From contig CM034602.1 in NCBI GenBank assembly GCA_020091685.1, positions 2,168,936 through 2,232,935 on the forward strand: a stretch of DNA of 64,000 nt, in the 5' to 3' direction. Under the pieces are notes generated by a model that made no database searches, had not been told where the DNA came from, and worked only from the letters and a program-made list of their open reading frames with translations. Each line of letters begins with the position of its first letter. Within the stretch, counting starts at the first letter, position 1. The position numbers and the translations under genes are program-made. Source of the DNA: Lutjanus erythropterus (lineage: Eukaryota; Chordata; Actinopteri; Lutjaniformes; Lutjanidae). This document shows positions 1 to 11,045 of this stretch, in pieces.

Positions 1-1200
1 CTGCTGTATAGCTGCAGAGAACTCATTAAAATTGCAGCACCTTTATTCTCAATGTTGGCTTTCTGGGTCCAAACTCAACAGAAGCTTCTCCTCAGTTCAA
101 TATATATGTTCTGGTGCAGATTTAAAGCAGGAATTCTCCCTCTTACATGTTCATACTGCTGATGGACTTCTGATTTGTTCACCCTCTGATTTTTCATCTC
201 GTCTCATCCACCCTCAGGTTAAAAATTTCATGTCCAATACTTTAATTTTGCAGATAAACACAGCCTCAGCTGTACTTTCTGTGTTCAGTGCTAATAGCAA
301 ATATTAGCATGCAAACAGTATAACTAGATGATTAATAAAGTAACATTATACCTGTTAAACATCAGTAAGCATTGACATCCTGTCTGTGTGTACAGCCGCA
401 CAGACGAAACTGTTTACTTTTAGTCTTGTTGCTCGATCAGTGATTCAAGTAATTAATCAGCTATCAAAATAGTGATTAATAATTTTGTGGAACAGCTCAT
501 CAATTATTTAGAATAATCTTCTCAGCTCCGGTGATTTAAGATTTTCAAACTACTTCCTGTTTTCTTCTTGAATGTAGCAACATTAGTTATTTTAAGCTGT
601 TTGGATGAGCAGCGATCTATACCTGTATTTTTTTTTTTTCCGGTCAGGACAGTCATTTGTACACCCCCAGCAGGAAGTCCAGAATGCACTGCAAAAAAAA
701 ACCCTGGTGTTTTTGAATGAGCACACACTCAAATGATCCTGAGTAGAAAAACCCCTCGCTCTCTTGCTCTTCCTCGTTTGTATCTCTCTCTCTCTCTTCA
801 CCTACACAAACCTCTCAGCTGAATAAAATAAATTACAACAGATCAGTGGGAGTGCGCTGAATACAGAGACCGGTAGATAACAGTGTTTGAGGATATGAGG
901 GGGAGTTCTGAACAAAAAAAGAAAAAAAAAAATCTGTACAGCTTTGCAGTGGGGTCGGCTTGGACTCGACTTTTTAATCATATGTTCTGAATTTAGCCTT
1001 TTTTCTCTCAGTTTCTCCTGTATGTGGAGGAAGTTCCTGAATCTTGTCCACAGCTAATCGTGCATACTACCGGATCAATCAGCCTATTTGTTCATGCACT
1101 TTCAAGACTACATGCTGAAGGATCTCTGAAACTCTGTTTTTTTCTTTATGCCTCCATACCGGAGAGAGCAGTGGTCAGATGCACTGTGTTTTGGGGTTTT
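1..1200. other. Unassigned intronic sequence
   Basis: No coding signal is visible. Positions 445-480 (taatcagctatcaaaatagtgattaat) resemble the distal part of the 'agggctgcaac' element described at 1861. There are short A and T runs at 629-640, 693-700 and 915-930, and a CT-rich patch at 755-800. Confidence 0.4.
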
Positions 1201-1202
1201 TT

Positions 1203-1380
1203 CATTCTTGAAATCTCAAGAAGGTGTTGAGGGAATTTCTTCAAACTTGACACAAATGTCTACTTGGAATTAAGGATGAACTGTTTAGATTTTAGTGGTC
1301 AAAGTCTGCCCCATTCTTGTAAATGCAATATTTCAAGAATGCGTTGAGGGAGTTTCTTCAAACTTCCTCACACATGTCAA
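1203..1380. repeat. Two-copy direct repeat, period about 117 bp
   Basis: The phrase gttgaggga-tttcttcaaactt, preceded by a ...caagaa(g/t) segment and followed by ...cacA-atgtc, occurs at about 1226 and again at about 1343. Between the copies lies 'ttggaattaaggatgaactgtttagattttagtggtcaaag'. Tandem copies of this kind are common dispersed repeats in perch-like fish. No coding role is apparent. Confidence 0.6.
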
Positions 1381-1415
1381 ATAGGATCCTAGCGGTGCTG
1401 CAGGGCAACGTGTAT

Positions 1416-1692
1416 TCGGGGCAGCTGTGGCTCACTGGGAGAGCGGCATCGTTCACCAGTTGGAAGATTGGCAGTTCAATCCTTCCTGCTCCGTCGAGAC
1501 TGCATCTCAAAGTATCCTTTGGCCCTGATACTGAACTTCAAATTGCTCCTGGAGGAATAACCACTGGTGTTAGATTCAGAGGAGCAGAACCACCTTGCAG
1601 TGTATGAATGTGTGTGAATGAATGAATGTGACACGTTCTGTGAAGAACTTTGAGTGATCAGAAGAATAGAAAAGTGCTTTGCCATCCATTTA
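1416..1692 (+). mobile_element. tRNA-headed SINE
   Basis: The head resembles a tRNA promoter: an A-box-like tggctcactgggagagc at about 1428-1444 and a B-box-like agttcaatcct at about 1472-1482. The body, ending in 'ttgagtgatcagaagaatagaaaagtgcttt', matches from memory a SINE widespread in percomorph fishes, whose usual phrases are ctgaaccccaaattgctcc and gtatgaatgtgtgtgaatg. RNA polymerase III would have transcribed the source copy. This copy has many substitutions and no clear target duplication, so it is old. Confidence 0.75.
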
Positions 1693-1815
1693 ACAACTAG
1701 TTACATTTAATTAATTTACAAAATAAAAGTAATCCATTACAGTCACTGAGAAATAAGTGTAATTAAATTACAGTTACTAAGGAAAATGTTGGTGATTATC
1801 AAGGGATTACTTCCA
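1692..1815. repeat. Dispersed 'taactagttac' repeat fragment
   Basis: The segment aactagttacatttaatta...aaaagtaatccattacagtcactgagaaa...ttacagttacta is a diverged copy of a dispersed fish repeat rich in gttac/taact words. It directly abuts the preceding SINE. Boundaries are uncertain. Confidence 0.45.
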
Positions 1816-1860
1816 TATATTCAAAAACTTGCTTGGCGGAAATCTGCACTCTGCTCAGGA

Positions 1861-2140
1861 GGGCTGCAACTGACAATTATTTTTGCAGTTGATTAATCAA
1901 TCGATTACTTTCTCAATTAATTGATTAATAGTTGTTTGTCTATAAAATGTCAGAAAATGGTGAAAAATGTTTCACAAAGCCCAAGATGACGTCCTCAAAT
2001 GTCTTGTTTTGCTCACAACTCAGATATTCAGTTTACTGTCATAAAGAGTGAAGTAACCAGAAAATATTCAGATTAAAGAAGCTGGAATCAGAGAATAGAA
2101 TAGAATTTAGAGTTTTTTCTTAATAAATCACTCAATAAAT
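1861..2140 (+). mobile_element. hAT-like MITE, 'gggctgcaac' family
   Basis: It starts gggctgcaactgacaattat, has gattaatcaatcgatta palindromic words, then the family phrases ataaaatgtcagaaaatggt, caagatgacgtcctcaaatgtc, cagatattcagtttactgtc and accagaaaatattca. The distal terminus (..gcagctcta) is missing, so this copy is 3'-truncated. The family has at least ten copies here in both orientations. It is short and non-coding, and one copy shows an 8-bp target duplication, which fits a non-autonomous hAT element. Confidence 0.8.
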
Positions 2141-2458
2141 TACTGAAGGTGACCTACAGTGTCAGGTAGTAGGTATTATATAACGTTGGATCTCGATCAG
2201 CTGATAATCAAACAGCAGCAGCTTGTTGAGATGCTTTAAGTTAATCAGTTCAGAGCGTTTACATGCTGACAGCCTGATATTTATAGTGTATCATGAGAAC
2301 AGGACGAATTCAGTTTATTTAAGATTATCTTGCTGCTCTGAGGCCTGTGCACAATGTGACAGATTAGATTGTGAATGAAGGCGTAATCCTTATGAACAGT
2401 TGACAACATACAGTAAATCATTCTGTCTCTACACACTCATTCATTCAGGCAGCAAATA

Positions 2459-2874
2459 CACTCAGTAGCTGCTTTATTTGGTACACATGTACAATGTCAA
2501 TTTCATGGATGTCCCTTTAATATTCAGTCATGATACTGAACCTATTGAATCTTCCAAACAGGTTTTTTTTTCTGAGCATTTCACAACTTTCCCAGACTTT
2601 TGTTGCTCGTCTTGCAACTTTTTTTGACCCCTATTGCATACATCAAATTCATAATGAGCATATATTTACAAAAAAACAAGAAAGTTTATCAATTTGAACA
2701 TTTAATATCTTGAATACAAGTTTCAACGTACAGCGTCACTAACCATGACCTTGATGCTAAAACAGAAGTGTTTGAAAACTGAACATTATAGGCACTGTAG
2801 ACTTTGTAGGAGAACAGGTGTGTTAGAATTGCACGGGATTGTACAGCTGTACCTAATAAAATGGGCAGTAAATG
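2459..2874. mobile_element. Tc1/mariner-type element with TA target site
   Basis: The terminal inverted repeats are cactcagtagctgctttatttggtacac (left) and its diverged complement ending acctaataaaatgggcagtaaatg (right). Both ends are flanked by TA (2457-2458 and 2875-2876), the Tc1/mariner target duplication. The termini match from memory the fish Tc1-like family ending in 'taataaagtggccggtgagtg'. At 416 bp it is far too short to encode a transposase. The interior is not the expected transposase remnant but largely another transposon (next entry). Confidence 0.75.
2573..2715. mobile_element. Second DNA transposon fragment nested in Tc1 element
   Basis: The phrases cccagacttttgttgctc, catcaaattcataatgagc, aagtttatcaatttgaaca and tttaatatcttg belong to the dispersed DNA-transposon family represented more fully at 40795-41120. 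Here they sit between the inverted repeats of the Tc1-like element, so this piece was captured by or inserted into it. Confidence 0.65.
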
Positions 2875-2879
2875 TATTT

Positions 2880-5800
2880 CAGAACAGTTCACGCGGGGTT
2901 AACTCCGCACTGCCTCAAGCACTCAGACAGCCACCATCATCTGCAGGCCTCTGGAGGCCGATGATATTTATGAGTCGTCATAAATAAATAGATATTGACA
3001 GGTCGAGCGGCTTGCATCATGTCCCTGTGTGGCAGCCGGATCAGCCTGCGGTTTCACTCGGTGCTTCTGGTGACTAATGAAGTCCCCCGAGGCGTCTCCA
3101 CCGCGGCTCGGCACGCCGCTCGTTTGTTGAGATGACGGCCTGCTCCGTGGTCCCCCTGCAGAAGCTCCGGAGACTTTTTGTCTCCGCTGCGTTGCCTCCA
3201 TGTACTTGTGCAGTAAAGTGCAACTTTATATTTTTTAAAGAGGAAAGGTTTATTGAATAGCAGCTCGCGGGCTCTCGGGACGACTGGCACAGGTGCTGAA
3301 TTTATCTTTAAGCAAAATGTCTCATGTTTGTCATTTAGATTTGAGCTCTGCTTTGATGCCTCCTTTGGGACAGCTTTCGTATTCTGGTACTACGTAATTG
3401 AGCTGTTTTGTTCAGAAAAAGAAAAGCAATCCCACGCTGTACTGTATGTCATGCCTTAAGTTTTTGTCGTCCCACCTACACTTAACCCTCTGTTTTGGCA
3501 GCAGCTGTTTAAGAATCCAGATGCTCCTTCTCTCAGGAACGACACTGAGTCCTCGCTCACGGCTAAACTTGGTACAGGACTTGAATGGTGTAATCCACTC
3601 TTTCTTTTAAAAGACAAAGATAAACTGAGGTGTCTCAAGTGCGTCCTCTCTGGCAGCTACACATAGTTTGGCAGGAGTTTCAATAGAGTCATGATGCCTT
3701 CAGTTTTCCATGAGAGGGTGATTTCATGTCTGAGATGTGTCATTTAGTTCAACAACTAGTTAGCTCCAAGGCTGAAGTCTGTCTCTATCACAGACTGATG
3801 TGATTCACTGTCAACAACGTCATTCCTGGGGATTTACAGACAAAAAAAAAGGCCAAGGCTCAAATTAAACTTTAATTTCACACAGGCAGGAATACATTAA
3901 CAAGACTTTAGCAGCCTTGGATGGTTATAAAAAATGAATAAAAAGGCTGTTTTGCTATTCTTATCTCATGGGCCAAAAAAATCTCCTGAAGGTGTGTTCA
4001 GACAAGCAAATTTAAGGCTGCGCAATCACATACAAAGTCAATGGAAAGATGAGCATACATGAATTTGCCCGAGGCGGTGTGCGGTTAGGAAAAGACCTGT
4101 ATACGTGAGGTGAAATTGTTTCCACTTGAGCAAATTTGCACTTATCCCGTGCTCCCCATGTCCCAGTCCCAACGTCCACGCTCGTGGATTCACGGACTTT
4201 GAGTCGAGTTCGCTCTAAGTCGGTGAGGGCTGTCCCACTGTCAAATCGTCAAATCCACAAGTGCTCTCTTGCAGATATTTTGAGCCCTTTGTGCACGCTT
4301 TCTGTAAAGCCGCATTTCTGCAGGCTATGCCGGAGGGAATTACCCACAGTTCATAGTGTTGTCACGTTAAACATGGGGTTATCAGGGGAAACCCAGGGGC
4401 GTTTTTTTAAACAAACATGGAAGAGGCAACAAAAATAAAAATTAAGTTCACATGCAAGTGTGTGTTGCTGTTTTGACAAAAATGATTATTTGACAGTCGT
4501 CTCTCATCCATTCTGTAAGGAAAGAGCCTGGAGGACATTCAAATCAGACAGTCTGTTCCTTGGTGCCTTGGTCGTGAACAAAGTAAAAAAAGTAAAATAA
4601 AAAGTTTCTAGCCTATGCGGCCTTTTACACTCAAGGACTTATCAGTTAACGTCAGTGCAGTCCCTTAGAGTTCAGAGCTTTAGGGGTTTAGGCCTGTGAA
4701 TCTCTTTCATAACTGTACAGAGACTTTTGGAGGGAAATAATAGAACTCCGGTTTTCCCCCAGCAAAGTTGTTAGACCCTTTTGACTGGGGCCGATGGCCA
4801 AGTGACTTTTTTGACAGTGACAGACTGATAGTAGCATTAAGGTAGGGCCCTTTAATAATATAATTCCAGTGAAAACATAATCATGGCCAGAATCGTGTAA
4901 TTGAGAATTTAAAAAAGCCATAACACAGATTTCACAGGGCCCTACATTCAGTCAGTGTTAAAAGCTGACTGGACTACAGTTGGATATTTGATCCGAATCA
5001 ACTCAGTCCAGTGGTTATCCTCTCTTGTGGCCATTTTAGACCTTCTCAGACTCTGCTTGTGAGGCTCAGTTCTACTAAATGTCTGGACAAAAGGTCAGGT
5101 TATGCTGGAAAAGAAATGTTCAAATGATTTGCTGGCCACGTCCGACGACTCATTTGCATGCCAAAGTTCACAGTGAGTCAAAAGTGAACTCATCTGCACG
5201 ATTTGTACATTTTTACTTCATTGTTGCCAGTGAATCCACAGATCGCTTCTATCCAGTCAGGACTTACTGCAGATTTTTAACAGAAAGTCTGTGCTGCACA
5301 CAGAGGATGTGCCGTTTGAAAGACCTTGGTGTTTACCAGGCAGGGAGGGGGTGTTAAAAAAAAAAAAAAAAAAAAAGATGATGTCCAGTTGCATTGGGGG
5401 AAATGTAGGATCTAGTGTTTTTGGAGTTTGACCCCACAGATAGAATATTTTGGCTTCTCCTGCTTTGATTTTGATTGCTTTTTTTTCTCTCACATGTCTG
5501 ATATTATCAGTAAAGTAAAAATACTAAATCCCTGGAGTCATATCCAGGTGTTACAGTATTTCATTTAGAGTTTTAATACACAAACATAAAATTCATGTAA
5601 CATGAGAACAGAAACGTACTGATTTCTCTACTACTTCTCCTTCAGAGTGTCATTATATTTTCCAGAGCAGTGGAGCGTGAGCAGCAGCTCGGTCACATGT
5701 TTGGGCTTTTGTGTATCAGCACAGTGTGATTCTCTTTATTTTTTTATTTTTTTGTCATGTGCAGAAAGCCTCTCTATCATGTTGAGTCTAAAACTGGAGC

Positions 5801-7090
5801 TCCAGCAGAGATGCATCTATTCTTTTAATTGATTTTTCACTTTAATGTTCAGTTATCAGCAGCTATCTATCAGCCCCCAAATGAGCAGAACTTCCTACAA
5901 AACATTAGACTTCTCTTTTTTTTTACTCATCGTTTCCATTGTAGGCCTAATATTCATAGAAAATCAATCAGCATTGTAATCAGTAATTTCAGTATGATGA
6001 TTTGTGGCATTAAAGTGTCAGCCCACACAGTTCTGTATGTTCTTATTGTTCCTTTCTGTTCTTATGAACTATTAATTGAGTGGAGGTACTGTAAAGCACA
6101 CAAAGGCTCTGCTGATCTCTGTCTGTGAAATTGAAAATGACACCTTTTGTATAAGCAATCAGTTTGCTTTTCACAGCCGAACCCTTCATACCAAAGTCAC
6201 TTCTGATTGAATTCCTCCCTCCGAACCGTGCAATCAGTCTGTTATCAACCTTTTAATTAGCTCTCTTCTCGTTCATCATCAAACTGTTTCACATTATTCC
6301 CCTCCATCTGGGGCTTTAGCCTTCTGAGATTGAGGTCCATTGAGTCAGATTTACAGGGATTAATTGGCAAAATATGGCAGCAAAAGAAAAAAATATTAAT
6401 TTGAATGTTTTCATTAGTGTATAATCACCAGAAAATAAGCAATTTTGTTACCTTAAGCTGGGCGTAGGATTTGAGCCCGTTTTTGAGTCATTAGGGTTCA
6501 ACCGAATTTCATCTGTGTTGTTTTTTACTGTGCAGCGTACAAGAAGGAGTGAGGACCAATCAGCCGCTCCTGAATGGCTGTCGGACAGTGTATTTCTGAC
6601 ATGTCTGACTTTGGTCAGTTGCTGTCAGGATCTTGTACAGTTGAAGCAGAGTCACGAGTCAATTTCCCGAGGTCAGCGCCTTTGAAGAGAATCTGAAATT
6701 GTCAGCTGCACAACGCATCATGTGGATGGAAAATATGGACAGTAGAATGTATTTGGCTTACCTCCAATACTTCTACCTCTTCTTCATCACCTACAGGTTC
6801 ATATACTGTTTTTCCCTCCAGGAAGTTTCACCACAGGTGATCAGGGCAACATGTTTCTGCCGTGTTGAGATTATTGGCAGCAAACAAACCTCTACCTGCC
6901 TCTGAGCTTTTTAAACAAATCATTATTGTTGTCTTTATTGTATTGACAGTTGTCAAAAGCCAGAACAGTGTAAAGGAGCTGACAGGCTGTTTTAACTTCT
7001 GAAAGGGTTTGGGAACCACTGGTTCCACTTCCTGTTTATATGACCCACTGAATATTCACATCACTGTTTACCCCCTTGCACCCACCTGTG
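2880..7090. other. Mostly unassigned intronic sequence
   Basis: No exon was recognised. 2900-3200 is GC-richer than its surroundings. 4015-4140 has wording (cacatacaaagtcaatggaaagat) typical of Harbinger-like fish repeats, with no boundaries resolved. An A21 run lies at 5356-5376. 6120-6360 appears free of known repeats, has several TTAAT/TAATTAG words, and could be a conserved non-coding element, which cannot be tested from one sequence. Confidence 0.35.
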
Positions 7091-7099
7091 AGTTCTCTG

Positions 7100-7190
7100 C
7101 AGTTTACATATTGTCCTTTTAATGTTTTATTTCAATGTATTTCTGTGTTTTTGTAAAGCACCTTGAATTGCCTTGTGTCTGATTGGTGCT
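7100..7190 (+). repeat. LINE 3'-end fragment
   Basis: 'tgtgtttttgtaaagcaccttgaattgccttgtgtctg' resembles the 3' tail of a fish LINE family, the same family whose reverse complement begins the element at 46135 (gcaaggcaagacaagg...ggtgctttaca). Only the tail is present. Confidence 0.5.
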
Positions 7191-7399
7191 TGCTTTGCCC
7201 ATGTCTTGCCTCGATTACGTCATGGATTCTTAAATCGTTTTTTCGACTCAATATTAGAACTCCATGGATCAAAAATTCCTGCTAGAAAGTGTCATAATTG
7301 CTGTTGTTTGCAGTTTGAGGTGCCTGACAACAGTTTTGCAGTATATCTTTTATGAGGGGGGAGCCTATGGAAGAAAATGCTTCCTTGGCTGCTGGGGAA

Positions 7400-7660
7400 T
7401 TTTTCACTGCAGTACTGTGAGTGACCACTGGGAAAAGCTGGCAGCATCGTTGTCCCTCCTCCATGCAGGCTGCCATGTTGCATTGCCATGTTTCAGCAGC
7501 CAAGAAGCAACAAACCAAACACTGGCTCTTGATATGACCTTTCTTGTTTCTTTCTCGGGTTTTGCAGCCACCGTATGTTCTCTCACACGCTACACGAGCT
7601 GCGAGGTGTTTGCAGTCTGCAAGTTTGCCAGTAAATCCTCCACACTGGTCCTTTAAGGGG
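7400..7660. repeat. Dispersed repeat ending 'ctggtcctttaa'
   Basis: The end of this stretch (gcagccaccgtatgttctc...cagtaaatcctccacactggtccttta) matches from memory a dispersed percomorph repeat that usually ends 'cactaaatcctacacactggaccttta'. The overlapping frames of 130 and 141 codons on opposite strands look non-coding. Left boundary uncertain. Confidence 0.45.
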
Positions 7661-7699
7661 TCATAATGGTTAAAATTGCATGTCTCATCTAATTTAGCA

Positions 7700-8930
7700 T
7701 GAATCACACTATCTTAGATCTCTGCTTATCACAGTCTAATACTCCCTCAGTTTTAGTTGATTGGATTTCCTTCCTCGCAGACAGTCACTGGTTTCACATA
7801 ATTTCTTTAAAAATCAACCTGCAGAGACTTTAGCTTACTGTGGATCCATCACAGGTGACATTTAGTCACTTTTACATCATCATTGTTGCCTGATAATGCA
7901 CTTAAGAGCGGAGGCTGTTTTGAAAACTTAATGTTGGTGCGTTCAAGGACTCTATGACATCTGACATTTGAGAGTTGTCTGCTGAACAGAAATCTTTTTA
8001 AAGCAAAAAAAAGGAGACCAAATTCACATTCGCCAATGTTGCCAATCGCTCACTTTCCAAATCTTTTCATTTTTTTGTCGATGCATCTGCTTGTGTTGTG
8101 TCAGCAGCGAGTTCTCCTGCGTACGACTGCATTTAGTTTTGCATTAAAATAGGTTTAACATTCCTCACCTGCAGTGGTCCAGTGAAAGTTTGATGTTTAA
8201 TATTTGATAAATAAAGTCAGAAAAAACCTTGTGAGCTGTGTAAATGAAAAAAAACGTTCATATTTGGGCTTTTTTTTTTCACCCCCTCATTTATCTCTCT
8301 TGAACTGTTGAAGACATTTCTTTGCTCTCAACCATGTTAGTTTCAGTCCCTGATCAGGGTCTCTGCAGCGAACGGCCCGTGTTTTAACTCTCTTTGATCC
8401 CTCTACCCAGCAAACATAATGATCACCCGCGGAAACAGGGATTATTTTATATGCTTTCCATGCAGAGCCTCGCATTTAACTCGGTCCATACTAATGAAGG
8501 GAACAGGAGAACTATTCCTGAATATGACGAGCTCCAGGATGTCGTCTAACACTCCCTTTATAGAGGGGGACGCTCGTCTTTTGTATTTTTATTAGGAACA
8601 CTGCTGATGCTTTTTTCCTGCAAATTGTGCAGTTTGACCCAAACTAATTTGGTTTTCAAATCCAAATATGACATTTAATTTAATTAACATCATAACCTTA
8701 TTCATGATGACCTACTGCTGATTGGCTGGCAGTTTAATTGGCCACTCCAGCTCAATTTAGCAGTTTATGAACCTCATTCAGACTCCACATAGAATAGTTT
8801 TCAACGCCATTTTATTCCATTTATAGTTATTGTAGTTGTGTTATTGCAGCTTTGATGTGTTAAGACTGTTTTTCCCAGTGGCCAACTGAGCAGTTAGTAC
8901 AGACTTTATTTCTCATCTATGATCTATGAA
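7700..8930. other. Unassigned intronic sequence
   Basis: No coding exon or known repeat is visible. 8460-8860 is notable for homeodomain-like TAAT/ATTA words, a Tatttatagag box-like run and no recognisable transposon phrases. It is a candidate conserved non-coding element only. Confidence 0.3.
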
Positions 8931-8954
8931 GTACTGACCATGTGTCTTTGTTTT

Positions 8955-9330
8955 TCTAGAGGTGTATGAAAATATCGATACACATCTCAACACACTGTAT
9001 CGTGATACAGCAAAGACTCTGACTGCGCAGTGTTTTTGTTTCTATCTTCTGCTCTAATTGCACAAAAAAGTAAACTTTTTAACTCAAATTGTATGAATAT
9101 GGTGATGTGCTCTTTATACAGTGACAGTTTTCCTAAAATTAGTTTTAAAAAAGCAATAAATCGCAAGATAATACATGCTGATGCAGAATTGTTAATAAAA
9201 ATGGCCCGGAATGTTCATTTATGCAGAAATGATCTCTTTCCAAGATTTATTGATAAGGCGTGTTGTGAATTGAGTTGCGATGATTTTTAAAAAGTGGATC
9301 CCCAGAAAAAAAAAAAGTTTGAGAAACACT
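8955..9330. mobile_element. Probable MITE with 'atcgataca' palindromic end
   Basis: It opens with gaggtgtatgaaaatatcgatacacatctcaacacactgtatcgtgatac, typical of fish MITEs rich in ATCGAT/GTATCG words, and closes near 'aaagtttgagaaacactgac'. Termini and target duplication were not resolved. The 86-codon frame within it has no recognisable domain. Confidence 0.4.
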
Positions 9331-10084
9331 GACTTAGAGTGTTATTTTAAAAGAGACCTCAAAGCTGTTGACTGAACACCTCCACCTAACAACACTTATG
9401 AATTTGTAAACTATGAAGGCTAACTATTTTTAATATTTCCTGAAGTTTTAGCCTAGTGTAGCACAAAGACTGGAAGCACTGGGAAACAGCTAGCTTTGCA
9501 CCTCAGAGCCTCACCACTTAACAACAACATGTTGTATCTAATTTCTTTAAACACAAATGTAAAAGTGCTTTTCAGTGCCGTTCCATGTAAAGCTGAATTC
9601 GTCACTCCCTCAGTATACAGAGACCAATAATCGGCTCCTTCAGTGCGACTCTTTGTGTATTAGTTTAGAGCAGGCAGCAGGGACAGATATGGAGTTCAGT
9701 GCCACAATTTGAGGAGCCTGGAGGGTTTGCCAGATGTGATCAGTGAGCACAGGCCTGGTTTTGGTCTCTGTATAGGCACGATAACACCAAACCTGGCAAC
9801 CTCACTGTGACGACAAGACTTCAGAGAGCTGCTCACAGCCACTGAGAGAAACAGTTCTGACGCATAACGCCCCTTAAAACCACAAACTCTGCTTTTTACA
9901 TTATTGTTTGTGGACGGGTTAAAGAAACAAGTGGAACAATTTGACACATCAGAGGCTGTTTATGGGTCTTTGGGAGGACTTCTGTGTAGTTGTGTAAAGT
10001 TTTTTGTGTCTCCAAAGGGAGCTGTGCAAAATCTGAGAAATATAAAAACAATATATTTGGTGCTGCTGCAAGAGAATTTTGACT

Positions 10085-10284
10085 TTTTTTTTCTTAAAAA
10101 TTACTCAAACGGATATATCTGTGGGTTGTGGGTGAAAACAAGACATTTAAGGATGTCATTTTTGGCTTTGGGAAACACTAATCAACATTTTTCACAGTTT
10201 TCTGACATTTTATAGGCAAACAACTATTGATTAATTAATTGAGAAAATAACCAACTATGACAATAATTGTTAGTTGCAGCCCTA
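10085..10284 (-). mobile_element. hAT-like MITE, 'gggctgcaac' family
   Basis: Reverse-oriented copy: ggttgtgggtgaaaacaag, catttaaggatgtcattttt, ttctgacattttatagg, and the terminus gttagttgcagcccta at 10269-10284. The other end is truncated near 10085. Confidence 0.75.
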
Positions 10285-10953
10285 GTGAAGAAGTGCTCAA
10301 CTTTATTGTGAGCAGTTCAATATAGGAACTATTTTATTTCTACCAAACTATACCTGCCAACTGTTTAATGAGGTGGATGCCATTAACTTTAACCTCCTGT
10401 GCTGTCACAAGTAGACACACACTTCCTTCTGCACGGTCATACGGTTGGCCGGTGCATTTTGGTAGAGAGAAAATAGTTCAAAACAGAAAACAGAACTGCT
10501 CACAACAACATCATGAGTAACCGTGTCGTGATTTCTAGGAAGAGACATTGCAGTTTTTAAAATGTACTTTATTAGCACCACAAGCTGACACACAAGCACA
10601 AGATACTTCTATTATATTTGAGAGAAGGCAGACATCTCTGCAGGTAATATCTTCAAAACCCTGCAACTCACACCAAAACTACCTCAGTGGATAAACAGCA
10701 CCACAGGTTAGAGAAAAATGTGCATTTTTGATTCAGGAGTGAGCTGTTCAGCTGTAGACTTCCAGTCTGAAGTGACAGGCTTCATCTTTACTGGGATCAA
10801 TGACACAGTTGATCATTTATGTGACGCCACAAAGAGAAAAGAGGAGAGGTGAAGAATAAGACTGAGGTTGACTTTGGTTGTTGAGAGAAACTGTCTTCCA
10901 GGTTTGTCATGGCTGATTCTCCCCCACAGCGCCTCTGCTCTGTGCTGATAAAG

Positions 10954-10956
<3 letters not shown>
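10285..10956. other. Unassigned intronic sequence
   Basis: No exon, RNA gene or named repeat was recognised between the MITE terminus and the CA array. Confidence 0.4.

Positions 10957-11042
<86 letters not shown>
10957..11042. repeat. (CA)43 microsatellite
   Basis: An uninterrupted run of 43 CA dinucleotides, the longest simple array in the window. Apparent reading frames of alternating Val-Cys on the reverse strand are artefacts of the repeat. Length polymorphism is expected. Confidence 0.98.

Positions 11043-11045
<3 letters not shown>

Noticed and set aside
7264..7707. 130- and 141-codon frames on opposite strands
   Set aside because: They overlap a dispersed repeat tail and have no domain.
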